Of a stretch of DNA of 64,000 bases, positions 1 to 10,652 are shown in pieces (within the stretch, counting starts at the first letter, position 1; each line of letters begins with the position of its first letter). A program made the position numbers and the translations under genes. The notes beneath the pieces were generated by a model, which was not told where the DNA came from, searched no databases, and saw nothing but the letters and a program-made list of their open reading frames with translations. This DNA is from Methanobacterium petrolearium (lineage in GTDB: Archaea; Methanobacteriota; Methanobacteria; Methanobacteriales; Methanobacteriaceae): the NCBI RefSeq assembly GCF_017873625.1, contig NZ_JAGGKL010000001.1:335001-399000 (forward strand), read 5' to 3'.

Positions 1-545
1 TTCGAGAGGGGAAGAGTAACAGAACGGAAAGTTTCAAATTCACTGTACCCTAAACTTCTGGAAACGAATTCATAACGAGTATCAATATAATTAAAGGTTG
101 AATATAATATTCTAACTGCAAATGGAAATGCTACAAAGAATTGGGCAATTATTATACCAGTCACGGTGAAAACAATCTGTATACCGAACCTTTCCAGAAA
201 ACCACCAAGTAAATTATTACCAAATAACATTAAAAGAGCCAGTCCTAGAACTATCTCAGGAAAAGCCATTGGCAAATCCAGAATACTCTTAATCAGAGTT
301 TTCAGTGGAAAAGAGTAACGGCTGAGCGAGTAGGCAGTGGGTATGGCCACCAACATCACCAGTACAGATGATATGGCTGCAGTGTAGATGGTTAGTTTAA
401 AGGCTTCGATCATTTCCTCGGATAGAATGGCATCAATAAAACCCTGGAAACTGGGAAGAATAAAAAGACTTCCTACAGCTAAAAAAAGGATAAGGGTAAA
501 AAAAATGGCTATGGAGATAAAAGATATCTCCATTTTTGATTTCAC
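1..545 (-). CDS. modB: Molybdate/tungstate ABC transporter permease (partial, C-terminus outside window)
   Basis: This is the membrane channel subunit of an ABC importer for molybdate or tungstate. I translated the reverse strand from a GTG at 545, preceded by AGAGG seven bases upstream; the frame stays open to the window edge, so only about 181 residues are seen. The protein has an N-terminal hydrophobic segment (about residues 8-30), a second around the TIYTAAISSVLVML stretch, and the permease-type region LPMAFPEIVLGLALLM. The conserved EAA loop expected for coupling to the ATPase begins near the cut end (SLGYSEFETF). It lies 42 bp downstream of modA on the same strand, as in a modAB(C) operon; the ATPase gene is expected beyond position 1. 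Tungstate (wtpB/tupB) specificity cannot be excluded. Confidence 0.85.
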   Translation of the reverse strand, partial: MKSKMEISFISIAIFFTLILFLAVGSLFILPSFQGFIDAILSEEMIEAFKLTIYTAAISSVLVMLVAIPTAYSLSRYSFPLKTLIKSILDLPMAFPEIVLGLALLMLFGNNLLGGFLERFGIQIVFTVTGIIIAQFFVAFPFAVRILYSTFNYIDTRYEFVSRSLGYSEFETFRSVTLPLS

Positions 546-587
546 TTGGATTCCTCTCGTTTTATAATGTTTTTTAAGGTTTGAAAC

Positions 588-1400
588 CTAACTCTGGTTT
601 ACAGGTTCAAAACCCCATTTTTCCCAGATTTTCAGACCTTCATCCGATGTAGCGTAGTCTTCAAACTTCATGGCCAAGTCTTGGTCTTGGGTGTATACTG
701 TGACTGCGATAGGAATGGTTTTAATGATATTCTGGTCTTTTGGTATCTCAACAGTGGTGATTTTACCCTGACCTTCACTCCATGTGGTCATATCTGCCCA
801 GATTATGGTGGCATCAGCCTGACCAGTAACCAGGTAGGTGAGAAGCTGATTCACTGTAGTGGTGTAGGTAACCACGTTGGGGGTAACGTTGTCAGTGAGA
901 TTGGTCTTGTTGAGTATTTTTTCACTGGTGGATCCAATAGCAGGTCCCTGAGGATCGCCTAAAACCACTTTAACATCAGATTTTCCAAGGTCTGCGAGAC
1001 CAGTGATGTTTTTAGGGTTACCCTCTTGCACAGCGATTATTGGTATGTGTTTGGTGACATTTTTGACAGTGTCATTTATTATGTAACCTTTGTTCATACC
1101 TTCCTTCACATATTTGATATCTCCAGGTATGAACAGGTCAGCATCTTTTTGGGTTTCCAGAATACCGAAAAGCTCTGAACTTCCACCGTAACGGATATCA
1201 ACAGTGACACCAGGATTATTTTCCTCAAAATTGGTTTTCAACTCATTCATGGCCTTTATGGTTCCAGCACCAGCCAGGATTGTGATAGTTTTATTTTCTG
1301 ACGTGCTAGTAGCACCAGTTAACATTCCACTTGCATATAAACCCACAACGATAATTACTATGGCAACAATGGCTATAATGGCAATGTTTTTTGATTCCAT
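588..1400 (-). CDS. modA: Molybdate-type ABC transporter substrate-binding protein
   Basis: Extracytoplasmic binding protein of a molybdate/tungstate importer. The 270-residue product starts with a short basic-hydrophobic N-terminus (residues 5-27) that works as a signal or membrane anchor, followed by a Ser/Thr-rich linker and the ModA-type start of the mature fold (TITILAGAGTIKAMNEL, about residues 37-53). Later segments such as ADLFIPGDIKYV and GQADATIIWADM fit the two-lobed periplasmic binding fold. A GGAGG ribosome site lies just upstream of the ATG at 1400. It heads the transporter operon. A perfect inverted repeat next to its TATA box suggests repression by a metal-responsive factor. 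Placement beside a molybdopterin enzyme and the nif operon supports molybdate as substrate, but tungstate is possible. Confidence 0.88.
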   Translation of the reverse strand: MESKNIAIIAIVAIVIIVVGLYASGMLTGATSTSENKTITILAGAGTIKAMNELKTNFEENNPGVTVDIRYGGSSELFGILETQKDADLFIPGDIKYVKEGMNKGYIINDTVKNVTKHIPIIAVQEGNPKNITGLADLGKSDVKVVLGDPQGPAIGSTSEKILNKTNLTDNVTPNVVTYTTTVNQLLTYLVTGQADATIIWADMTTWSEGQGKITTVEIPKDQNIIKTIPIAVTVYTQDQDLAMKFEDYATSDEGLKIWEKWGFEPVNQS

Positions 1401-1448
1401 TTTAAACCTCCAATTTATAAAAACTGAGTCCTTAACTAAATAATGAAC

Positions 1449-1484
1449 TCGATAATTCTATTTATCGACATGATCATATAAAAA
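1449..1484 (-). promoter_or_regulatory. modA promoter with perfect inverted repeat (putative operator)
   Basis: On the minus strand a TATA-like stretch (about 1476-1484) is followed in the direction of transcription by the perfect inverted repeat TCGATAA-N6-TTATCGA at 1449-1468. The repeat falls between the TATA box and the expected start site, where a bound repressor would block polymerase. The sequence differs from the NrpR-type sites elsewhere in the window. A molybdate/tungstate-sensing repressor is an inference from position. Confidence 0.55.
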
Positions 1485-1599
1485 TATCACTCGAGAAAAT
1501 TTCTAATTTTTTTATTACAAAATGCTTTAAAATATTTGAAACCGTGTTTAAATCTTTTCTTTCGAATATGTTTGTTCAACATCTCAGCAGGATTTATGG

Positions 1600-3561
1600 T
1601 TATTTTAAGGGGGTTATCCTCACCCATGTGTCATAATAGGGAGTTCCCTCACCCACCTCACTGATAGCATCTTGGGTTAAAACATTCACACATTTATTGT
1701 ACTTTAACCATCCTCCTTTATAGGTAAGGATATAATCATTTCTGACCTCTTCATTTGCATTTATCTTAACCATAAGATTTCCAACAGGAGATTCAAGAAG
1801 TGCATTATCTCCATTGTTTAAACCGTTATCCTGCAAATTATCTGGATGAATCTGTACTTCCAGAAATCCATCCGCCAGTTCATCTTCGGGAACAACTGAT
1901 CCCACGAAGTCTTGGTGCATGGTGGAAAGCAGCCTTAAAGGATAGTTTTCAAAATGTGTGTTGTTTGGTGAGAAATCTTCAATAAATTCAAATTTCCCTG
2001 ATTCTGTTTCAAATTTCCCATCACTGAAGGGTATTTCCGGGTTTCTGCACATTTTTTGGGGAGCACTACACAGATCCTCGTAAATTATACCCTGATTTAA
2101 GATAGGTTCAGCCAGTTTCATCAACCATTTTTTAGGACTTCCAGACATTTCATCCCCAAAACCTAACTTATCTGCAAGAAGCTGAAATATTTCAAATTCA
2201 GATTTTGTTTCGCCCCTAGGGGGAATTACAGGATTTACAGGTGAAACCCAGTTATGACCGTAACTACCCATCAAGTCTTCTTCCTCCAAATAGGTGGTTG
2301 CAGGTAAAAACAGATCTGCACTATCAGAAGTATCATTCAAGAAGTGATCAATCATCACCACAAAGTCCACACTTTCAAATCCTTCTTTAACCCTTAAAGA
2401 GTTAGTGTTCAGATTAATCGGGTTTCCAGAGGCTATGAAAATGAGTTTTATGGGAGGATTATCTGTGGATAAGATGGTTTCACCTATTCTGGGCATGGGA
2501 AGTTGGCGCTGGGGTTTGCACAATTCATCCATCTTTAGAGAAAAATCGAAGTATTCATATTCTTCAAAACCCTGACTCACTCCTCCACCTGAAACCCCAA
2601 TATTTCCAGTGATAGCAGCAAGAGCATCAATCATACGAAATGCAAGGTGTCCCTGCAAGTAACGATGAACTCCCCACCCAGTAACAATACTTGAAGGATT
2701 ACCATCAGCATACATAAATGCTAATTTTTCCAGAACTGGGATTTTAACGTCACATTTACTAGATAAGTCTTGCAGTGAATATTCATCAAGTATCTGTTGG
2801 TATGAATGGAAATTTGAGGTATAATTATTTATAAAATCATGATTTACATGGTTGTTCTTTCCATCAAAGTCCTTTTCCATAATGATTTTCGCAATGGCCA
2901 TTGCCAAATAATGGTCATTTCCTGGTGCAGGTTGAATGAAAAAATCTGCATATTTTGCAGTTTTTGTTTTCACAGGGTCTATCACTATGAGGGTACTACC
3001 ACTTCTTTTTGCTTTTCGCAGGATGCGCCAGAGGTGCACATCTGTCACTGCTGGATTTCTACCCCAAATAATTATCACCTCACTATTGAGATGATCCAGA
3101 GGGTCATGGGACTTTTTCTCTCCAAAATCCATGGTCATAGCTGTATGGCCAATTCCCCCACAGACTGTCCCACAAGTGGTGGTTACCCCTCCCAATAAAT
3201 TGAAAAACCGTTTGTTCATCGATTGAAGAGCGGTACGTGCTCCGAAGCCTTGATAATAGAGGATACTCTGACTTCCATGGGCCTTAATTACTTTAGAAAT
3301 CTGGGAAGCAGCAATTTCCAGAGCTTCATTCCAACTGATCCTTTTCCAATCTCCATCAACCTTCAGAAGAGGGTGGAGGATTCTTTTATCACTGTAGAAA
3401 TAATTTTCAAGGTAATGGGCAGTGTTTTTACATAAAAAACCACTTGTTATATCATGATTTGGGTTTCCACGTAATTTAACAATTTTTCCTTCCTCAACTT
3501 GGGCAATTATGCTGCAGGCACCAGGACAATCCCTGGTACACGTGGTAAAAACGGTTCTCAA
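1600..3561 (-). CDS. Molybdopterin-dependent oxidoreductase (formate dehydrogenase/BisC family), orphan catalytic subunit
   Basis: Catalytic subunit of the Mo/W-bis-MGD oxidoreductase superfamily, 653 residues. The N-terminus has a [4Fe-4S] motif with Cys8, Cys12, Cys16 and Cys44 (CTRDCPGAC ... GFLC). A later Cys134 in TVCGG is the likely metal ligand in place of Ser or selenocysteine. The MGD-binding segments VIIIWGRNPAVTDVH, the LFIASGNPINL region and the C-terminal dinucleotide-binding domain (from about residue 535) are present, so the protein is full length. Translation starts at a TTG (3561) with AGAGGT five bases upstream; no better ATG exists. No partner FdhB or membrane subunit is adjacent, and the neighbours are ferredoxin and molybdate transport genes, so a soluble ferredoxin may be the electron partner. 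The substrate cannot be read from sequence. Confidence 0.85.
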   Translation of the reverse strand: MRTVFTTCTRDCPGACSIIAQVEEGKIVKLRGNPNHDITSGFLCKNTAHYLENYFYSDKRILHPLLKVDGDWKRISWNEALEIAASQISKVIKAHGSQSILYYQGFGARTALQSMNKRFFNLLGGVTTTCGTVCGGIGHTAMTMDFGEKKSHDPLDHLNSEVIIIWGRNPAVTDVHLWRILRKAKRSGSTLIVIDPVKTKTAKYADFFIQPAPGNDHYLAMAIAKIIMEKDFDGKNNHVNHDFINNYTSNFHSYQQILDEYSLQDLSSKCDVKIPVLEKLAFMYADGNPSSIVTGWGVHRYLQGHLAFRMIDALAAITGNIGVSGGGVSQGFEEYEYFDFSLKMDELCKPQRQLPMPRIGETILSTDNPPIKLIFIASGNPINLNTNSLRVKEGFESVDFVVMIDHFLNDTSDSADLFLPATTYLEEEDLMGSYGHNWVSPVNPVIPPRGETKSEFEIFQLLADKLGFGDEMSGSPKKWLMKLAEPILNQGIIYEDLCSAPQKMCRNPEIPFSDGKFETESGKFEFIEDFSPNNTHFENYPLRLLSTMHQDFVGSVVPEDELADGFLEVQIHPDNLQDNGLNNGDNALLESPVGNLMVKINANEEVRNDYILTYKGGWLKYNKCVNVLTQDAISEVGEGTPYYDTWVRITPLK

Positions 3562-3588
3562 AGAATACCTCTTTAATATTTTTTACAA

Positions 3589-3602
3589 GGGGGGGGGGGG
3601 GG
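3589..3602. repeat. Homopolymer of 14 G (14 C on the coding strand) in the leader of the molybdopterin oxidoreductase
   Basis: Fourteen consecutive G on the + strand, 28 bp upstream of the TTG start and about 17 bp upstream of the ribosome site of the 1600-3561 gene. Nothing comparable occurs elsewhere in this AT-rich window. Its location between promoter and ribosome site would allow length changes to alter expression. Length at such a tract is also prone to sequencing error. Confidence 0.9.
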
Positions 3603-3739
3603 CCTTGATTTTATGGGTTGATCGTCATTTAACTGATTTACGTACTATAATTTTAATTTAAAATTTAATCGGGTCTTAATAGCTTTACACTGGAATGAAA
3701 ATTAAAAGTGCTTAATAAAAATAAAAAATTAATTGATTT

Positions 3740-3928
3740 TTATTCAGTCAGTATAATAGCCTCATTGGGACAAACATCAGTGCAAACCTCACATAAACTG
3801 CATTCATTAGGGTTTTTTATTGCTATTTTCTCTCCATCAATCATCAGAATGTCCATGGAGCAAACTTCTACACATTCTCCACATTCAGCTCCATCACATT
3901 TCTCATCAACAATCTTTATGGTAACCAT
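3740..3928 (-). CDS. Ferredoxin, 2[4Fe-4S] type, at 3' end of nif cluster
   Basis: Small 62-residue electron carrier. Two cysteine clusters are seen: Cys11/16/19/23 (CDGAECGECVEVC) and Cys43/46/49/53 (CSLCEVCTDVC), enough for two [4Fe-4S] centres; the first has an enlarged C-x4-C spacing. Ribosome site GGTGAT lies just before the ATG. It follows nifN and the NifX-like gene on the same strand, so it probably belongs to the nif transcript and could supply electrons to nitrogenase reductase or to cofactor assembly. It resembles the ferredoxin at 12498-12710 in cluster spacing, and both sit next to a NifX-like gene, which points to a duplicated module. Which redox partner it serves is unknown. 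Confidence 0.85.
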   Translation of the reverse strand: MVTIKIVDEKCDGAECGECVEVCSMDILMIDGEKIAIKNPNECSLCEVCTDVCPNEAIILTE

Positions 3929-4049
3929 TTTATAATCACCTTCAAATTAGATTAAAATATTCATCAATCACGTTTATTATTTTAAGAATTTTTTCTTATT
4001 ATTTCATAAAATTGCAGGGATTGAAAGGGTATTTTCCCCAACACTTTTA

Positions 4050-4370
<321 letters not shown>

Positions 4371-5772
4371 TTAAATCTCCTCCTTAGCCATGAAATCTTC
4401 TTCAAATCCTTCATCACCTTCTTCTCCTACTATTTCTTCAATTTCTTCATCAACAATCTCATATCCTGCTTCATCATAGTAGAAATCCAGTAATGTATTG
4501 GTTATTTTATCAACAAATTCAATACCACCATTATATCCTAACATAGATATCCTCTGAGCACCTAATCTGTCAAATATTGGGAATCCAACCCTTAAAAGTG
4601 GGATGTTCTCTTCTTTAGCCGTGCTGGCACCATATGCATTACCGATTAAGATATCTGCACCTGCTTTTTTAATGGCCTGATGCATATCAAAAAGATCACC
4701 ACCAGCTAAAACTAGGGGATTAATTCCTTTTTCTTTGGAGATGAGTTTCACATCCTCGATGAATCTTTTACTTTCGGTTCCAGTGCACACCACAGATGGT
4801 ATCATCCCTAACTCAGCAGTAAAACGTGTTATTCCAGACACAAAGTCAGGATCACCAAAGATGGCCACTTTACGATGGAAGTTGTAGGAATGTGCATCTA
4901 CCATAGCATCTAAAAGTCGGCCACGATCTTTTTCCACGGATTGAGGGATTTCCAAATCTCCTAATTCACATACAGATGTCACGAGTTGGTCAGTGTTTTC
5001 AAAACCAAGGGGTAATGGTCCTGATATGGATTTCACTCCAAATTTCTTTTCAAGGAATACGGCTGCTGAGTCTGTATGTTTTGATAGAGAAATTGTCCCC
5101 AATGAATTGGCAGTATCCTCTATTTCATCAATAGATGTTCCTTCACTGTATAAAGACAGGGTTTCTTCAGTTAAAGGCGCATCTAGATTTTCTGAAGTAT
5201 CAGTCAGAATGATACTATCACAGTTAAGCTGGCACAATAAGTCTTTGACCTGTTTGCAGTCTGCAGGGGATAAGTTTCCAGTGATTATATTTATTTTCCC
5301 ATTGGGCACTGAAAGAGTAGCTAAATGTTCCACTAATGCTTTTATAGTCCGGTCATATCCTTCCACATGGGATTCAACGTAGCTGGGGGTTGAAACTGGG
5401 ATGATAACTGGAAGCTCTTTATCCCGGTTGGCATCTTTGAATTTTTCTATGATCCCTGCCATGTCATCGCCTATGGTTTCTGTTAGGCAACTGGATGTCA
5501 CCATTATCATGTCAGGGGACTGTTTTTCAGTGATGTTTTTCAGGGCCTTCATTAAATTGAATTCTCCCCCGTAAATCACTGTTTTTTCGTTCATGGAAGT
5601 TGATGCAACTTCTATGGGTTCTCTGAAGTGTCTGATGAGCTGGAATCTCATATAAGTACTGCAACCTTGAGAGCCGTGTATAAGGGGCATGGTGTTTTTG
5701 ACACCGAGGAGGGCCTGTAAGGCTCCCATGGGCTGGCACATTTTGGAGGGGTTAACTACGGCAAATTTTTTA

Positions 5773-5783
<11 letters not shown>
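4371..5783 (-). CDS. nifN: Nitrogenase FeMo-cofactor scaffold subunit NifN
   Basis: Beta-like subunit of the NifEN scaffold on which the nitrogenase FeMo-cofactor matures. About 470 residues; the family features VNPSKMCQPMGALQALLG, HGSQGCSTYMRF, MVTSSCLTETIGDD and the C-terminal GYNGGIEFVDKITN are evident and parallel those of NifK in this cluster. The end is unusually acidic (run of Glu/Asp, about residues 445-470). The start is best placed at the ATG at 5783, since GGAGGTGAT stands at proper distance; upstream GTG/ATG codons at 5792-5789 overlap that ribosome site. It overlaps the end of nifE by about 11 bp, indicating translational coupling. A nitrogenase-like but non-Nif protein is unlikely given nifHDK upstream. 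Confidence 0.92.
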
Positions 5784-7173
<1,390 letters not shown>

Positions 7174-7343
7174 TGCTAATACCTCAAATTATCGCTTTTA
7201 ACATTTTTCATTTCTTTTTTTGGAAATTAAACCAATTTATATTTCTTTATCTCCATTATTTTCATTATTTATGTTTTTAAACTCGTCAAAAACTTCTTAT
7301 TGGTCATTACTAATCTTTATTAGATTAAAAAATTGGAAAAAAT

Positions 7344-7375
7344 ATTTAATGGGTTGATTTTGCAACCCATTAAAT
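7344..7375 (-). terminator. Intercistronic hairpin between nifK and nifE (attenuator, terminator or mRNA-stabilising stem)
   Basis: Perfect inverted repeat with 13-bp arms (ATTTAATGGGTTG and its complement) and a 6-nt loop, about 30 bp downstream of the nifK stop. On the minus strand it is followed by AATATTTTTTCC and further T-rich DNA. It is placed to end most nifHDK transcripts or to protect their 3' ends while allowing some read-through into nifEN. Confidence 0.7.
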
Positions 7376-7405
7376 AGGAGTAATGGAGGAGTGAACGTTT
7401 TTTTT

Positions 7406-8788
7406 TTACTGTTGCAGTTTCCAGTGTTCAGGTTCGTAGTATTTTTCAAGTACTGTGTTAGTTATCAGATCTATAAGATGGATACCTCCATTGTATCCAA
7501 CTATAGGGTGTCTGTGGTATCCTACACGGTCATAAACTGGGAAACCAACTCTTACAAGTGGAATTTCATACTCTTTGGCCATAAGTCTTGCATCAGAACT
7601 ACCTATCATCAGGTCAACAGGATTATCCTTAAGATATACCTCCATTGCCCTTAAATCCTGACCTACCATGGTGTCTATTTCAGCTCCAGTTTCTTTGCCT
7701 ACTTTTTTCATGTCTTTAACAAATTCCTGGTTGTTGGCTCCTGTAACGACGAGTTTAGGTACCATGCCAAGTTCTCCAACGAATCTTGCTATTCCTGATG
7801 TGATTTCAGGGTCTCCATAGATAGCAACTGTTTTATCAAAGAGATATCTTGAAGCTAAATCTGCCATAGAATCTATGAGTAAACCTCTTTCATCTAAAAT
7901 TTCGTCTGTTACATCCTGACCAGTGATCTTCTTCAAATTCCTCAGGAACTGATCAGTGTTTTTAACCCCTATTGGAATTGGACCTAATTCTGCAGGTATA
8001 TTATATTTTTTCTCCAGAGATAAAGCACCTGAACCTGCATATTTGGTTAAAGATATTGTACCTGAACTGTTTGCAGAATCAACGATTTCTTCTACAGTAG
8101 TCCCTCCTTTGGGATAATATGGTTTAAATTCGGTTGCAGATGGTCTAAGTGGTGAATCAAATGGATCCGAAATATCTGTAAGCAGAATACCTTCCAGATT
8201 CATAAGTCTTAGCATATGTTTTATTTCACGGATATCCCCTGGATTCACCATTCCTGGAATTATATTTATTTTTTCATTAGGTTCTGAAGGTTCAGCTACA
8301 TGATCAACTAACGCCTTAACTGCATTATCATAACCTTTAAGATGTGTTTCCACGAAACTTGGAGTACTTATCGGTATTATTTTTACTTTTTCTGTTTTTT
8401 TTTCGCCGATTTTTTTCTTTAGTTCATCTTTTGCAGTTTTAATAAACCCAATTACATCGTCACCTATGATTTCACTTGAACATGTGGTAATTACACCAAT
8501 TAAACTTGGTTCAAGTCTTGTTGCAACGTTTTGAAGACCTTCAACAAGATTTCTTCTTCCACCGAAAACCGCTGCATCCTCGTGAAGGGATGTTACAGCA
8601 ATTTCTGAAGGTTCTCTGAAATGACGGGAAAAAGAGTATCTAACGAATGTAGAACATCCTTGAGAACCATGAACCAATGGAACTGCTCTTCTAATCCCGG
8701 TAACTACATACATTGCCCCTAACGGCTGACAAGTTTTTAAAGGATTAATTATAGCAGTCCTTTCTCTTTCCATAACGTTTACGCTCAT
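7406..8788 (-). CDS. nifK: Nitrogenase molybdenum-iron protein beta chain NifK
   Basis: Beta subunit of dinitrogenase; with NifD it forms the heterotetramer that holds the P-clusters. 460 residues, shorter than proteobacterial NifK because the N-terminal extension of roughly 50 residues is missing, as is usual for archaeal forms. P-cluster ligand segments are evident: LKTCQPLGA (first Cys), HGSQGCSTFVRY (second) and GVITTCSSEIIGDD (third). The C-terminal GYNGGIHLIDLITN matches the family. The start codon overlaps the nifD stop (TAATG), with the ribosome site GGAGGTGG inside the last nifD codons, so the two subunits are translated in a coupled manner. The following 232 bp contains a hairpin before nifE. 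Confidence 0.96.
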   Translation of the reverse strand: MSVNVMERERTAIINPLKTCQPLGAMYVVTGIRRAVPLVHGSQGCSTFVRYSFSRHFREPSEIAVTSLHEDAAVFGGRRNLVEGLQNVATRLEPSLIGVITTCSSEIIGDDVIGFIKTAKDELKKKIGEKKTEKVKIIPISTPSFVETHLKGYDNAVKALVDHVAEPSEPNEKINIIPGMVNPGDIREIKHMLRLMNLEGILLTDISDPFDSPLRPSATEFKPYYPKGGTTVEEIVDSANSSGTISLTKYAGSGALSLEKKYNIPAELGPIPIGVKNTDQFLRNLKKITGQDVTDEILDERGLLIDSMADLASRYLFDKTVAIYGDPEITSGIARFVGELGMVPKLVVTGANNQEFVKDMKKVGKETGAEIDTMVGQDLRAMEVYLKDNPVDLMIGSSDARLMAKEYEIPLVRVGFPVYDRVGYHRHPIVGYNGGIHLIDLITNTVLEKYYEPEHWKLQQ

Positions 8789-10224
8789 TATTCCACCTCC
8801 TCATCCATATCTGGATCTTCAGTTTCTTGGAATTCAAGCATGTTCCACACTGGATTGTATATGGCAGTGTACATGTCTCTTGCAAGGTTTAAAAACCCTT
8901 CAAATCCCATGTAAGGTCCATTCTCATAAGAATGAACCAAAAGAGAGGGTATTCCTAATTTATGAACCAGATATTTCTCTTTTACACCGCCGAGAATTAG
9001 ATCTATATCGTAATCTTCAACAAGTTCTTCAAGTTCCAGTGTATTTGGATCGTCTATTACCAGTGCCCCTTCCTTTACCCTCTTTTTCATCTTTTCAAAT
9101 CCATCTTCATGCTCGAACATGGATGATACACCAGTAGTTTCCAGTCCTAACTCATTATGTAAAGGTATGGACAGGTGATAACTTTTAGGCCCACCAGAAA
9201 AAATAAAAACTTTCTTTCCAGTTAATTTTTCCTTATAAAACTCCAGTTCAGGCCCTATTTTTGCCATTCTTTTAGCTATTACTTCCTCTGCTTTATCTTC
9301 AAGACCAAAGAATTTTGCTATCGTTCTTAAGTTATCTGCAGTGTACTTTGTGCTGAAAAAGTCTGTTTTTATGTAAGGAACACCGTATTTTTTCTCAATC
9401 ATGTCTGCTATGTATGTAGATGATCTTTGACATCTTACAACACTTAATTTCGCCCTGTGCATCCATCCTAATTCCGCGTGGCAGCAGTCCCCAGTGAAGG
9501 TACTTATAATGTTTATACCAATTTCTTCAAAGTACTCTTTAAGTAACCATAGGTCACCATCGATGTTGTATTCCCCAATAAGGTTTATGTCGTAGGGTGT
9601 TGTTGCTGGCGGCTCTGTTGTACCCACTATTTTAGCAAAAAGGGTGTCATTTCCAATCTGGTGCCCTTTTGATTGGGTTGAACCGGCAAATCCCGGTGCA
9701 TTAAATGCTATAACCGGTTTGCCTAACTCTTCTTCCATTTCCTTAGCTACAGCATCCATATCATCCCCGATTAACCCAGTAGTACAGGTTGCGTAAAGAT
9801 ATATGGCATTGACAAAGGGGAATTCTTGGTTAGTTTCACGAACTGCTTGACGGAGCTTTTTCATTCCACCAAATACTACATCTGATTCCTGTAAATCTGT
9901 ACCAACAATATATTTGATGTTAAAATCTTTTACAGGGAATTTACTGCCGTCTGGCATGTCAGTTGTTGTTGGGTATCTTTTTGACCCATAACCGTACATT
10001 GTACAGCCAACAGGTGAATGCACTACATGGGCCACGTCTTTTATAGCTCCAGTTATAACTCCTTTAGCTCCTGCAAATGCACATCCACGTTCAGTCATTG
10101 AACCGGGGATTGTTTTTATATTACATTTCGGAAGACACTCTTCAGGATCCTCACAGTGTTTTACATATATATGATCTTTTCTCTCGGGAATAGGTTTAGA
10201 CACATCAAAAAGTTTGAAAGGCAT
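8788..10224 (-). CDS. nifD: Nitrogenase molybdenum-iron protein alpha chain NifD
   Basis: Alpha subunit of dinitrogenase that carries the FeMo-cofactor. 478 residues. P-cluster ligands sit in TERGCAFAGAKGVI, HSPVGCTMYGYG and LYATCTTGLIGDD. Around the active site the family residues are retained: Gln and His in STQSKGHQIGND, the cofactor Cys in VVRCQRSSTYIAD, and the cofactor His in LLVHSYENGPYMGFEG. These, plus the absence of any anfG/vnfG gene, favour an authentic Mo-nitrogenase rather than a nitrogenase-like F430/chlorophyll enzyme or an alternative nitrogenase. GGAG precedes the ATG. Gene order nifH-nifI1-nifI2-nifD-nifK is the archaeal arrangement; activity is expected to be switched off by ammonium through NifI1/NifI2 binding to NifDK. 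Confidence 0.96.
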   Translation of the reverse strand: MPFKLFDVSKPIPERKDHIYVKHCEDPEECLPKCNIKTIPGSMTERGCAFAGAKGVITGAIKDVAHVVHSPVGCTMYGYGSKRYPTTTDMPDGSKFPVKDFNIKYIVGTDLQESDVVFGGMKKLRQAVRETNQEFPFVNAIYLYATCTTGLIGDDMDAVAKEMEEELGKPVIAFNAPGFAGSTQSKGHQIGNDTLFAKIVGTTEPPATTPYDINLIGEYNIDGDLWLLKEYFEEIGINIISTFTGDCCHAELGWMHRAKLSVVRCQRSSTYIADMIEKKYGVPYIKTDFFSTKYTADNLRTIAKFFGLEDKAEEVIAKRMAKIGPELEFYKEKLTGKKVFIFSGGPKSYHLSIPLHNELGLETTGVSSMFEHEDGFEKMKKRVKEGALVIDDPNTLELEELVEDYDIDLILGGVKEKYLVHKLGIPSLLVHSYENGPYMGFEGFLNLARDMYTAIYNPVWNMLEFQETEDPDMDEEVE

Positions 10225-10275
10225 TTTAAATCTCCGTATAATCTTAAGGATTACAATCTTGCTTTCATATTTATT

Positions 10276-10644
10276 TTATAAAATTGCTTTTTCTCCTTTT
10301 TCTTCTGTTCTTACCCTTACAGCGTCATCTAAAGGGCAGACAAATATTTTACCGTCACCTATTTGGCCGGTGTTGTTTACTTTCATTATTGATTCCACAA
10401 CTAAAGATGTGTCTTCATCAGGAACAACAAGCGAAATCATCCTTTTAGGGATATAACGCATGCTCCCTTCATCTTCACACAGTGCAGAGTTTTCGATATC
10501 GAATGAAACTTCTCTAATGATTGCCTTCTGTTTGCCCCGTCCGAAAACGGCAGTAGCAGTCATGGAAGGGAATCCCAGGGCATCTAACACTTCTTTGGTG
10601 CGTGCAATCTTATTTGGTCTGATGATTGCCAGTATCTCTTTCAT
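10276..10644 (-). CDS. nifI2: Nitrogen regulatory PII-like protein NifI2
   Basis: PII-family (GlnB-like) protein specific to archaeal and some bacterial nif operons. With NifI1 it binds dinitrogenase and inhibits it after ammonium addition; 2-oxoglutarate and ATP relieve this. 122 residues from ATG 10644, chosen because GTGAGGATTC gives a proper ribosome site; an in-frame ATG at 10656 would overlap nifI1. The PII fold is shown by MKEILAIIRPNKIARTKEVL at the N-terminus, the T-loop region after GRGKQKAII, and the C-terminal DGKIFVCPLDDAVRVRTEEKG. As is usual for NifI2, the T-loop region (about residues 40-62) differs from that of GlnB and lacks its uridylylation tyrosine context. Confidence 0.94.
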   Translation of the reverse strand: MKEILAIIRPNKIARTKEVLDALGFPSMTATAVFGRGKQKAIIREVSFDIENSALCEDEGSMRYIPKRMISLVVPDEDTSLVVESIMKVNNTGQIGDGKIFVCPLDDAVRVRTEEKGEKAIL

Positions 10645-10652
10645 TTGAATCC

